Source: Chara braunii
Lineage: Eukaryota; Streptophyta; Charophyceae; Charales; Characeae
NCBI GenBank assembly: GCA_003427395.1
Contig: BFEA01000430.1
Location: forward strand, 1,243,625-1,266,553
Direction of reading: 5' to 3'
DNA length: 22,929 nt
Numbering within the stretch: the stretch's first letter is position 1; every line of letters starts with the position of its first letter. Shown piece by piece: positions 1 through 8,897 of this stretch. The notes under the pieces are model-generated. The model was given only the letters and a program-made list of their open reading frames with translations. It searched no databases and had not been told where the DNA came from. The position numbers and the translations under genes are program-made.

Positions 1-72
<72 letters not shown>
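1..72. repeat. Compound microsatellite (CT)n(CA)n
   Basis: The window opens inside a CT dinucleotide tract (about 1-27) that passes directly into a CA tract (about 27-72). The left end is cut by the window, so the true length is unknown. A compound tract of the reverse-complement type, (GT)n(AG)n, lies at 21784-21842. Confidence 0.97.
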
Positions 73-73
<1 letters not shown>

Positions 74-482
74 CTAATAAATCAATCAATCTGGCTGCAA
101 TCATGGTCGTATCGAAGCCCAACGTATTTGCGAATTGCTGCTTTCGGCAGGTAATTGAATTGATTGACATAGTTTTTTTATTTTTTTTGAGTCACTGCTT
201 TCCTATTACTTTGTCGGGGCGCGTCCTATTTCGTAGATCTGTCTCTCTCTCACTCCCAGCATTCTCTGCAAGGAAGATTTGTCGCCAGAAATGTATCTGG
301 CCACATTTACACTCGGACGAGCTCACGATTCGTCGGTCGATGGCAAAGCGTTCACCGTTTGGAGGGCGGGAGAGAGGCATTTTCGGTATGAAAGATTTGT
401 TGCCAGAAATGTATCTGGCAGCAATTATGGCCGGATGAGCTTGTGATTCGCCGGGATCGCAAAGCGTTCAGGGGGAAGGGAG

Positions 483-553
<71 letters not shown>

Positions 554-630
554 GCAATTACGTACCAGTACCTTCACTATATATGGCTACAATTACGGGC
601 AAAGCAGCTCGCTATTCGCTGGTCGATGGC
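73..630. other. Non-coding flank with degenerate repeats; LTR-element target
   Basis: No credible gene. Two clear copies of an 80-bp unit lie at about 275-354 and 393-472 (period 118), both starting AGATTTGT and carrying the core GAAATGTATCTGGC. Weaker relatives lie at about 91-143 and 570-630. The last copy is cut by the LTR element at ATGGC. A pure (GA)33 tract fills 485-550. Short open frames here are low-complexity and not supported as genes. Confidence 0.7.
485..550. repeat. (GA)n microsatellite
   Basis: Uninterrupted GA dinucleotides, about 33 units, 80 bp from the LTR insertion point. A similar tract lies on the other side of the insertion at 10052-10121, so in the empty site the two tracts were separated by only about 165 bp. 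Confidence 0.97.
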
Positions 631-943
631 TGTAGCGGACCCACCAGGTGTGGTGCTCCGCTAGTGACAGAGATGGATATGGAGGAAGAAGGGGGGGGAG
701 CGAGATGGCACAACGCAGCTCCCCATGCAAGACTCCAACGCACGTACTCCAAAATGTGCAAGTGAAGAATGCGCGTGAAAACAGACAATGGCTGGGGTAT
801 ACCCCAGCGGACTGACGAGACTGGACTGGACTGGCTGGTACCGACAGAGGTACCGGCCTGAACTAGCCTACCCCGAATACAACACAGGCCTGTGAGAACA
901 GGCCAAGGGGCTGGTCTCACAGGCCAACCCGAGGTCCGCTACA
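631..943 (-). repeat. 3' LTR of the chromovirus
   Basis: Downstream LTR in the element's minus orientation, 313 bp, TG...CA. It contains a perfect 16-bp palindrome at 792-807 with a central GTATAC, an 11-bp inverted repeat at 887-897 / 915-925, and short GGACT repeats near 820-835. It differs from the 5' LTR at eight sites. The same LTR family recurs at 12550-12860 and 12943-13207. Confidence 0.96.
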
Positions 944-955
944 TGATCCTCGACC
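944..955 (-). promoter_or_regulatory. Probable polypurine tract (weak)
   Basis: Read on the minus strand, the bases just before the 3' LTR are GGTCGAGGATCA, ending directly at the LTR. This is the position of the plus-strand primer. The purine run is short and interrupted. The second family copy reads GGCCGAGGATCG at the same place (12861-12872), so the core GAGGAT is conserved. Position is strong evidence, sequence is weak. Confidence 0.5.
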
Positions 956-2086
956 TGTGATGGATCGCCTAGATACAAACATGCTTCCGCCAAGAAGCGG
1001 AACTCTACCAAAGAAAGAAAACCTGAGTAGTCTAGGATGCGGAGCAGGCTCCATGCTGAGTCCATGCGATGCAACCTAGGCTAGAAAATGTCACAAAACA
1101 GCAATGTCACAGCTAACAGCCTAAGTAAAAGCAGAAGCAACTAACTAGCATACATGTTAAAGGAAAGCAAAGCAACTAACTAGCATACATGTCCTAGGAA
1201 AGCAGGAAGTAGTGACAACTAGATCCTAGAATGTTGGAAGCACTAGCCTCAGTCTGGTAATAGCTCACTAGTGTATAAGTCCTAAGAACAACAAAAGCAG
1301 AACAACTAAATCCTAGAAACGTCAGAGGCAGTAGCCTCAGTCTGAGAGCAACAAGCAACAACAAGTCAACCATATGTCACAGGAGGGGTGTGTCGCAAAC
1401 CAAAGGGTGGGATGGTCTCTGAGGGTGGCGAATGCAGCCTNGNGGTCGAAAACTCCTANGGGCATCCACACATNGATAACAGGGAGACACATGTCATCAG
1501 GCTCAATGAGGGTAGGGAACTGGGAGCAAACAGAACCAATGACCCTAACAGATAGACCATCAGGGCGGGTAAAGCTCGGCTAAGGGGTGACCGCTATGGA
1601 GGGTCGACCATGCACGGGAACAACGGAGTCTGGTATACTGGGCGCACCTAGATGAAGCATGCGGGGCTGCCTAACTAGGGCGTGAAGGCCGGCAGAGGGT
1701 AGGAAGGTGATGGGTAAGGGAATCATGCAGATGACTCCTATGGTGGGGAAGTCGGAGCTAGATCCGTAAGATGGGAAGCCAGGGCAACGCTACGGTCCCG
1801 ATGCCTATGCGTATACCAAGGGAGAACCCAACTCAGAGGAACCCGGCTAAAGGGAGACCATCATGCGACACAAGAAGGGTACTGTACAGGGTAAAGTGGT
1901 AAGAGAGTGGCGACGTCTAAAGTAGGCAGAGCTGATCGTGACGAAGTCCAAGAAGCTGCCGATGACGTCCACGATGAGAAGTCCGGAATATCGTCGAGGA
2001 AGAGTCGTAACGTCGACGAGCTGAAGTAGCAAGCCTGGAGTGGATGGAGTACTGAGAAGTCAAGGACATGGGAAGGTAAGTCAGAG
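944..2086 (-). other. 3' non-coding region of the chromovirus
   Basis: About 1.1 kb between the pol stop and the 3' LTR. It holds a 22-bp direct repeat with period 35 (1136-1157 and 1171-1192) and a second degenerate pair (about 1217-1262 and 1304-1350). Ambiguous bases lie at 1441, 1443, 1459 and 1474. On the minus strand one frame is open from 1789 to 1337 apart from a single TAG at 1582-1580 (about 70 and 80 codons); it matches nothing I recognise and may be chance. The part next to the LTR (944-1024) is shared with the second copy at 12861-12941. Confidence 0.75.
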
Positions 2087-3988
2087 TCAATCGTCGTATC
2101 GAGCAGGACGACGACGAGTGCGCTGTGGACGCTCAGAAGCATCCGGCTGTTGCTGAAGGTCTGCCTCAGATGGAGCAGGCTCGACTTCAGCGGTCTCCTC
2201 AGCCGGGGGAGAAGGAGGAGGGTCAGCGGGCTGAGGAGGAGCAGTGAACCCAGCACGACGAGCACGGTCATAGGCACGCACCAACATGAGAGCGTGCTGC
2301 AAGTGCTCGAGGGGCTTCCAGGTAGCCTCCTCATCAGGGTAACCCTTCCAACGTACGAGAAACTCGACGTGGGGAGGGTTGTCGTCGGTGACTCGGCGAC
2401 CAATGATGTCTGAAACGAGGAACTCCTCGTGGCCATCCACCATGATGGGTGGAGGGCGCTCGTATAGGCGTCCAGCGAAACGCTCAGACGGTCTGTGGTA
2501 AGGACGCAGTAACGAGACATGGTAAACATCGTGCACACGAGCCTGGCGTAGGTAGTCGGGCAGCTTCACACGGAAGCTGACCGGGCTAGATGACGTGTCA
2601 CAACTTACGGCCTTGAGGATGCGGCATGGGCCAAAGAAGCGACGCCTAAACTTGCGAAGCGTGTCCGCTTCGAGCTGTACGTGGCGGGCATCGATAAACA
2701 AGTCATGACCGACTTTGAATGGGTGGTCCATCCTCGATCGGTTCGCACGTACTGCCATGCGAGTCTGGGAAGCGGCTATGTGCTCATGCGTGGTCTTCAT
2801 GATCGATGTCATGTGTGCAACCCAATCATCCAGTGCGGGACAGTTCGTGTCGGGGTGCATTTGTGATGGTCGAAGGAAGTCCACACGAACACGAGGGTGA
2901 TAGCCGAGGTCGCAATAGTAAGGCAACATCCCCGTGGCTGGCGAGACGGCGTGGTTGTAGGCTATCTCCGCGTGGGCAAGATGGAGGTCCCACTGCTGGT
3001 CGTCACGAACAATCTTTCGGAGAATATCTCCGAGAGTCCTGTTCATGATCTCGGTGTGACCATCAGTCTGAGGATGGTAAGACGAGGAGAAGCGGAGCTG
3101 AGTGCCGTACACCTCGTGGAGCTGTCGCCAGAATCGGCTGGTAAAGCGCGGGTCACGGTCAGATATGATGCTCAGAGGTAAGCCGTGGTCACGCACGACT
3201 CGGTCAAATACGATGTCGGCGACCTCACGTGCACTGATGGCATAGCGGCACGGAACAAAGCGTGCACACTTTGTGAAGCGCTCGACGACGACCAAGATAG
3301 CATCATAACCGCGGGGGGTCGGAGGTCGAAGAGGACCGATAAAGTCCATCGAGATGGACTGCCAACGACCCTCAGGGATAGGAAGAGGCTGGAGCAAACC
3401 ATAAGGTAGGTGGTTCGCACTGTTCACCTCATGACAGGTGGGACACTCTGCGACGTAGTCCTTCACAAAGTCCTTGCGCTTCGGCCAGACGTACAGGCGG
3501 CTCACACGAGCCAACGTCTTGTGGAAGCCCATATGACCGGCGACTGCCTGGTCATGGAACTCTGCTACTGCNCGGTCAAATACGATGTCGGTGACCTCAC
3601 GTGCACTGATGGCATAGCGGCACGGAACAAAGCGTGCACGCTTCGTGAAGCGGTCGACGACGACCAGGATAGCATCATGACCGCGGGGGGTCGGAGGTCG
3701 AAGAGGACTGATAAAGTCCATCGAGATGGACTGCCAACGACCCTCAGGGATAGGAAGAGGCTGGAGTAAACCATAAGGTAGGTGGTTCGCACTGTTCACC
3801 TCCTGGCAGGTGGGACACTCTGCGACGTAGTCCTTCACAAAGTCCTTGCGCTTCAGCCAGACGTACAGGCGGCTCACACGAGCCAACGTCCTGTGGAAGC
3901 CTATATTACCGGCAGCTGTCTGGTCATGGAACTCTGCTACTGCTCGGACACGTAGCTGTTCAGTGGAGGGAACACAAATACGGGGCTC
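2087..3988 (-). CDS. pol: Pol, C-terminal part: integrase plus chromodomain
   Basis: Integrase inserts the element cDNA into chromatin, and the chromodomain is thought to steer it to particular histone marks. The frame opens at 3988 after a TGA and ends at 2087; the first possible internal start is at 3886. Numbering residues from 3886, the complete copy has an HHCC zinc finger (H118, H122, C148, C151) and a D,D(35)E catalytic core (D181, D243, E279) with the family signature SDRDP. The chromodomain is at about 487-540 (FLVRWKGYP, then TWKP). A Pro/Glu-rich then Arg-rich tail ends the protein. Residues 1-104 are a second, partial integrase start joined in frame at an N (residue 105), so as assembled the protein is duplicated and probably not functional. 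It is in frame with the RNase H part upstream, separated only by TGA. Confidence 0.92.
   Translation of the reverse strand, partial: EPRICVPSTEQLRVRAVAEFHDQTAAGNIGFHRTLARVSRLYVWLKRKDFVKDYVAECPTCQEVNSANHLPYGLLQPLPIPEGRWQSISMDFISPLRPPTPRGHDAILVVVDRFTKRARFVPCRYAISAREVTDIVFDXAVAEFHDQAVAGHMGFHKTLARVSRLYVWPKRKDFVKDYVAECPTCHEVNSANHLPYGLLQPLPIPEGRWQSISMDFIGPLRPPTPRGYDAILVVVERFTKCARFVPCRYAISAREVADIVFDRVVRDHGLPLSIISDRDPRFTSRFWRQLHEVYGTQLRFSSSYHPQTDGHTEIMNRTLGDILRKIVRDDQQWDLHLAHAEIAYNHAVSPATGMLPYYCDLGYHPRVRVDFLRPSQMHPDTNCPALDDWVAHMTSIMKTTHEHIAASQTRMAVRANRSRMDHPFKVGHDLFIDARHVQLEADTLRKFRRRFFGPCRILKAVSCDTSSSPVSFRVKLPDYLRQARVHDVYHVSLLRPYHRPSERFAGRLYERPPPIMVDGHEEFLVSDIIGRRVTDDNPPHVEFLVRWKGYPDEEATWKPLEHLQHALMLVRAYDRARRAGFTAPPQPADPPPSPPAEETAEVEPAPSEADLQQQPDASERPQRTRRRPARYDD
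3201..3943. repeat. 371-bp direct duplication in integrase, joined by one N
   Basis: 3201-3571 and 3573-3943 are equal-length copies of the same integrase segment with about 17 differences (roughly 4.7%). They meet at the single N at 3572. Both outer edges share CTCGG, so the junction has 5-bp microhomology, and the 372-bp period keeps the frame open. It is either a genuine tandem duplication or two element copies merged by the assembler. Confidence 0.93.
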
Positions 3989-4432
3989 TCAGGTGCCCTG
4001 TGAACCGTGCCAGTACACGAGACCGTTGTCCCCGAGAGAGTAGTTCGGGACGGTCTTGCCACTCCGAAGGGTCGCGTGGATGTCGCGATAGTCGGGGCAG
4101 TGGCGGTACTGAGTGCGAAACTCGTCGATCACCGAGTGGTGGACGGTGGTGACCGAGATGGAAGAGAGCTGGATGTGCTCCTGGTCGTGGTCAGGGCGCC
4201 GGGATAGGGCATCAGCGACCCGATTAGTCTCACCCTTGATGTGCTCAGTGGTGAAACTAAGCTCGGATAGGTCGCGCCACCAGCGAGCTTGTCGAGGAGT
4301 GAGCTTCGTCTTTGTCATAAAAGCCTGGAGAACAGAGTTGTCCGTGCGCACCGTGAATGGTGCCGCGTGCAGGTAGTGACGACAGTGCCGAGCGGCATAA
4401 ACTACTGCGAGAACCTCACGTTCATCAGCAGT
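3989..4432 (-). pseudogene. pol: Pol, middle part: RNase H C-terminal half and integrase linker
   Basis: Same frame as the protease-RT part and the integrase part, but isolated by a TAA at 4435-4433 and a TGA at 3991-3989. It begins TADEREVLAVVYAARHCRHY, a typical continuation of Ty3/gypsy RNase H, and contains VRTDNSVLQ, TPRQARWW and GETNRVADALSRRP, all standard late RNase H motifs. The TGA stands where an Arg codon is expected (CGA to TGA, a CpG transition); the TAA probably replaces a Tyr codon. Both breaks look like point mutations. Confidence 0.88.
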
Positions 4433-6466
4433 TTAGTTTATCTCGGCGGGCAGGAGCTGACGGGAGTAGAAGGCTATCGGACAATCACCTGAGCGAGACT
4501 CGACAGTGCCGTCCTCGGCGATGGTAGGAGAATAGTCAATAGAGGGCTCGTCAGTAGTTGGACGAGTAGGCGGCAGTCGGGAAGCAGTAGTAGGGGTAGG
4601 TGGTGGGAAGTGAGGGATACGAGGATGAGAGGAATCAGGAGAGGAGGGGAAGACATGAGAAAGCACTGCTCCTACAACAAAGTCTGACGCATCAGTGGTA
4701 AGGATAAAAGGGCGATCAAAATCGGGTAGGTGAAGAACCGGTGCGCATGTCACCGCCTTCTTGAGGGCGCGGAAGGCGTCCTTGTGGAGGGGTGTCCAAG
4801 CCCAGGGTGGGTTCTTCCGGAGGAGGGTGGAGGTAAGGACGTAGGAATACCTAGCGTATCCCCGGATGAAGTTACTATAGTAGCTGGTCAGGCCTAGGAG
4901 GCTGCGAAGCTGCTTGGCGGATGTGGGAGCGGGCCACTCCGCAATAGCAGTGATCTTCGCGTCGTCCATGTGGAGACCCTGGTCAGACACGTAGTGTCCT
5001 AAGAAATCCACTTTGTGCTGGGCAAAGCGGCACTTGCTTAGCTTGGCGTAGAAGCCATGTTTGCGCAAGCGATCAAGGACGTCGCGGAGGTGTCTGAGAT
5101 GCTCCTCAAGGGTACGACTATAGACCAAGATATCGTCGAGGTAGACGAGAACGTACTGCTCCAGGATGTCCCTAAAGATGTCGTTCATCGCCCTCTGGAA
5201 GGTAGCGGGTGCGTTGGTGAGGCCGAACGGCATCACCGTGAACTTGTAGTGGCTGATTCGCGATCGGAACGCGGTCTTCGGCTGGTCGGCTGCAGCAACG
5301 CGGATCTGATGGTAACCGCTACGAAGGTCAATCTTCGTAAAGAAGCGGTTGCCTGCTAGGCGGTCGAACAACTCATCGGAACGAGGCATGGGGTAGCTGT
5401 TCTTAACCGTGTAGCGGTTGAGGCCGCGGTAGTAGATGCAGAGACGAAGAGTTCCATCCGCTTTGCGAGCAAAGAGGACGGGTGCACCCCACGGGGAGTT
5501 GCGGGGTTTAATGAAACCCACTCTCAGGAGCTCCTCAAGCTGACGCTTGAGTTCGGTGGCCTCGGGTATCGAGAGTCTGCAGGGTGCCTGGTGGTGAACA
5601 CGATAGCCAGGCACGAGCTGAATGGAGTGCTCGACGTCGCGCATCGGTTGGATGCCAGCGTACAAGAACGACGATGGGAAAACGTCATGGTACTCGCGGA
5701 TGAGGTCACAAACTGCGGGCTCCAAGTCAGCCGTATATCGTGCGAGTTCCTCAGCGTCAGCGTCAGCGCGCGACGGCGGGGTGGACTCGACAGACGGCGC
5801 AGGGACGGAACTAGAGATGGGAGCCATGGAGATAGAGGGAGGATCAAGCTCCAGAGGGATGAGCTCGGCGTCGGGGCAGGGTGGATCATAGTGTAAGAGA
5901 TCCGTCACGTCCACCATAAAGAAGGTGACGTCGTCCTCTCGAATGAAGTGAGCGAACTGCCGAGGTGAGGTGACAGTGATAAAGGGAGATGGTGTGGGCA
6001 CTGAAGGCTCCAGGGGAGGAGGATCGGGGTGTGGTGTCTCCGTGGTACCTATGAAAGGTACGCGATACGTCTGTCCACACTTCGTTTTGAGAACGAGAGT
6101 GTTGGTCGCCCAATCGGCCTCGGTGCTGCGGAACCGACGAGACCACGGAGTGCCGAGAATGAAGTCGTACCCCGTCTCCATCACATCGAAATGTGCAGAG
6201 GAGCGGTGGCGACGAGACGCCGGGGAACGATCAGTCGGCTCGAGAGTGAGGAAGAAGGGGAGGTCGGTGACCGTCTGATCGAAGAAGCGCTGGGTCTTAT
6301 CATCCCCTAGGGTAACGGAGATGGGAGTCGGAGACCCTGTCGTGGGTAAGCGGGCTTCCTTCACCACACGTGGGTGAATGAAGTCGCCCTGAGAACCGGA
6401 ATCCCACAGCGCTGAGTACACCCTCGTGGAGGTCCCGAGTCGTACGGGGTGATCGGGAGGGTGCGA
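4433..6466 (-). CDS. pol: Pol: aspartic protease, reverse transcriptase, start of RNase H
   Basis: Protease matures the Gag-Pol polyprotein; RT copies the RNA; RNase H removes it. The frame is open from 6466 (a TGA lies at 6469-6467). The first start-type codon is a GTG at 6421, which I do not take as the real start. Numbering from 6421: protease active site D7-S8-G9; RT with KIDLRSGYHQIR (catalytic D365), MPFGLTNAPATFQ and Y427-L-D-D430; the connection domain ends in SLLGLTSYYSNFI; RNase H begins at LTTDASD (D577). Residue 330 is Tyr in LCIYYRGLN, where the family has Asp. About 55 Pro/Ser/Thr-rich residues (591-645) are inserted between the first RNase H strands. It ends at a TAA inside RNase H, with the rest of the domain continuing in frame. 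Confidence 0.93.
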   Translation of the reverse strand, partial: SHPPDHPVRLGTSTRVYSALWDSGSQGDFIHPRVVKEARLPTTGSPTPISVTLGDDKTQRFFDQTVTDLPFFLTLEPTDRSPASRRHRSSAHFDVMETGYDFILGTPWSRRFRSTEADWATNTLVLKTKCGQTYRVPFIGTTETPHPDPPPLEPSVPTPSPFITVTSPRQFAHFIREDDVTFFMVDVTDLLHYDPPCPDAELIPLELDPPSISMAPISSSVPAPSVESTPPSRADADAEELARYTADLEPAVCDLIREYHDVFPSSFLYAGIQPMRDVEHSIQLVPGYRVHHQAPCRLSIPEATELKRQLEELLRVGFIKPRNSPWGAPVLFARKADGTLRLCIYYRGLNRYTVKNSYPMPRSDELFDRLAGNRFFTKIDLRSGYHQIRVAAADQPKTAFRSRISHYKFTVMPFGLTNAPATFQRAMNDIFRDILEQYVLVYLDDILVYSRTLEEHLRHLRDVLDRLRKHGFYAKLSKCRFAQHKVDFLGHYVSDQGLHMDDAKITAIAEWPAPTSAKQLRSLLGLTSYYSNFIRGYARYSYVLTSTLLRKNPPWAWTPLHKDAFRALKKAVTCAPVLHLPDFDRPFILTTDASDFVVGAVLSHVFPSSPDSSHPRIPHFPPPTPTTASRLPPTRPTTDEPSIDYSPTIAEDGTVESRSGDCPIAFYSRQLLPAEIN

Positions 6467-6816
6467 TCAGGGTCAGAGAGGATGGCGAGAAGGCGACGCA
6501 GTGCAGCGACATGGAGGGTGAGTCGCTCCTGACGAGCCTGGAGCATGCTCAAATCCAGAAGAGAGGACACAACGTCCTCGCGAGTAGCGAGCTGCTCGCT
6601 GCAACGGGTTGAGCGAATGGCTCGACGCGTCGGTAGTCGCGGCGGGGAAGGAGGGGAGACGGTGGTCTGCGGAGGCGCAGACGGTACTGCGAAAGAGGGC
6701 GGAGTACACTCTGTCGAGTCATGCGATACCTCAACTCCAGTAGCGAGAGGGGCGAACCGCGACGGAGATGTCGGGAAGCTCACTACTTAGGAGGGCGCAG
6801 GTGTACACTGCACCAT
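6361..6816 (-). pseudogene. pol: Pol N-terminal segment upstream of protease (frameshifted)
   Basis: An ATG at 6816 lies two bases after the gag stop in a strong GCCATGG context and opens a frame that differs from gag. This frame carries TAA at 6789-6787 (codon 10), then stays open to 6361. It encodes a Ser/Pro-rich stretch followed by a Leu/Arg-rich helix-like segment (LQARQERLTLHVAALRRLL). The protease frame takes over between 6466 and about 6421, so one frameshift separates the two. The simplest reading is that pol once ran from 6816 as a separate ORF directly behind gag. I recognise no domain in it. Confidence 0.6.
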
Positions 6817-6818
6817 GG

Positions 6819-8897
6819 CTAGGAGGGGCCGCGGGGACGTGAGGCACCGGGGGGGGACTGAGCACGACGCTGACGAGAAAGGTCAGCATAGTGGCGGTCG
6901 AGGGCCGTAGTGTAAGGGCACCGTGAGGAGGTATGACCGTCCAAGCGGCAGCGCAAACACCCACGCCATCCCTGAATAGCCGCGCGCTCCTCAGGGGAAA
7001 GGACACCACGAGGAGGGACGAAGCCCTGAGGGAGGTCCTCCTGAGGGACCTCGGGGGGCGATGCGCCAGCGTGACCAGGGCGGCTGCGTGCCCGAGAGAG
7101 GGCAGAGAGCGCGAGCTGAAGGCGCTCAGCTGCAGGGAGGGTAGAGTCCGCCGAGTGATAGTGGACGGCCTCGCAGAGATCGAGGTCGTCGCTGTGGTCG
7201 CCCTCGGATGACAGTGGGGCAACAACGTCCTGCTCACCATACTCCAGCGCGCTGAAACGGCGCGAGAAGTGGCGGCCCTGTTGCGTGGAACGGCGGGGGC
7301 GACCGCGGAAAGGGGAACGGCGCTGGGAAGTGCCGTGAGAGGAGGAGGAGGCGTAGCCCGTGCGCTGGGGCTGGGAGGAGGAGGCGGGGTGAAGATGGGC
7401 TCGCATCCGCTGATGGTCCCTGGCGGCCTCGTAAGCCTGTGGGGCCGATGTGAACTCGTACCGCCATAGCTCGGAGCGGTACTCGAGCGGAAGGCTGGCC
7501 AAGAAACGATCGATAAGGGCAGCCTCGGGGAGGAACGCCACGTCGCAAACGAGGCGGGCGTCCTGAAAGACCTGGATGTGGTGATCCAGGCCAGCAGCGC
7601 CACCAGAGCCGGACCAGCGTGTAGTGACGACACGCTCGAAGGCGTCAGTCACGTCGTATCGGGCTCCGAAGCGATCCTCGAGGAACGCCTGGAAATCCAC
7701 GAAGGTCGGAATCCGACGCTCACGAAGGGAGTAGGCATAGAAATCCTCCAAGGCCTCGAAAGGACCGCCACGCAGGCGCGTGGAGAGGTGACCCACCCAC
7801 GTCTCGGGTGTGGCGCCCATGAGCTGGAGTGTGCGGGTGGCAGTTTGCAGCCACCGAGACACACGTATGCCTGTACCGTCATACAAGCCAATGTTCGACA
7901 AGCGGATAAGTGGTGCGCCACCGTTTTGGCGGCGAGGGGATCGAGGAGCGGAGGCCTGTGCCACGACTGAGTAAGTCGGCGAAGGTCCTGGAGAAAGGGG
8001 CACAGCTGACTGTGCGCCCGGGCCGCATGGGGGAGCGGCGGTGGCAACAGCGGCAGGTTGCGAGGGTGCTGCGGTAGAAGAGGTCGCAGCAACCGCGGGA
8101 GTAGGAAGAAGGTAGGAAGGAGTTGTATAGGATGCAGGGCGCGGAAAGCGAGCCTGCATGGGAGGAAGGGTAGAGGAGGTAGGGGGTGCGCCCGAAGGCA
8201 CGGCCACCTGTGAGGGTGGGGGTGGCTGAAGGCGTAAGAGGGCGAGGTCGGCCCGGAGCTGGACAATCTCGTCCGCGAGACCTCGAACGTAGGTCGATCG
8301 AGGGGTGGCAGGAGGAAGAGTGGAGGGGGTGGATGCACAAGCGGCGCGGGGCATCCCAGAGGGGGGAGAGCCAGGTGGCACTGCGGTCGTGCGAAGGGGA
8401 GGGAGGAGCGGGGCACCTTGAAAAGCTGAGACCATGGTAGCGGGTTGTTGTACCGTGGTCGTAGGGACCGGGATCTGGGCGGGTGCGCCCGTAGACTGAG
8501 GGGGGGCCTGGCTCGTGGCGGCCGTCGTGCTAGGGGCGTGGACAGTCACCGAGATGACCGGGTCAGGGGCAACGGAGGAGGAGGCTCCGCCGTGGCCACC
8601 CTGTCGGAGGACGGGGGACCCGGACTGGGAGCTATGAGATGACGGACACGCAACGTCCTAGAGTTGCTGCATGCCGGCGGCAAGAGTCGCCACCTGCGCC
8701 TGTAAGGGCGCGAGGCTCGCGAGTTGCGCCTGGATGGGCGCAAGGGTCGCGAGTTGCGCCTGGATGGGCGCATGGAGGGAGGTGAGGAGGGTGTGTAGAT
8801 CCCCCTGAGGCTGATGGCCCTAGTCCGCCGGCACGGGTGTGGAGCCCGATGCCGTGGTCATCGCCGTGTCGGCGGCGTGTGACGCACCGTCGGCCAT
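6819..8897 (-). CDS. gag: Gag: capsid and nucleocapsid polyprotein
   Basis: Gag builds the virus-like particle and packages the RNA. The 576 codons from 8549 to the TAG at 6821-6819 are open. I extend the gene to ATG 8897, because the same frame upstream is gag-like and begins MADGASHAADTAM. That extension contains two TAG codons (8822-8820 and 8660-8658, codons 26 and 80), both most simply CAG to TAG. Numbering from 8549: Pro/Ala/Ser-rich first 200 residues; a Ty3-type capsid domain at about 215-390 (RLSNIGLYDGTG, RWLQTATRTLQ, FLEDRFG); a basic linker; and a zinc knuckle CX2CX4HX4C at 531-544 (C531, C534, H539, C544). Pol starts two bases after the gag stop. Confidence 0.9.
8681..8770 (-). 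repeat. Three 30-bp tandem repeats in gag N-terminus
   Basis: Three units (8681-8710, 8711-8740, 8741-8770) encode a decapeptide of the form API/LQAQLATL on the minus strand. The amphipathic Leu/Gln/Ala pattern suggests a short helix, possibly a coiled coil. The segment lies between the two in-frame TAG codons of the extended gag frame. Confidence 0.85.

Noticed and set aside
443-664. Open frame with a long Arg-Glu repeat
   Set aside because: It is translation of the GA microsatellite.
3410-3769. Plus-strand open frames across pol
   Set aside because: They mirror the integrase coding strand, cross the N, and have no recognisable domain.
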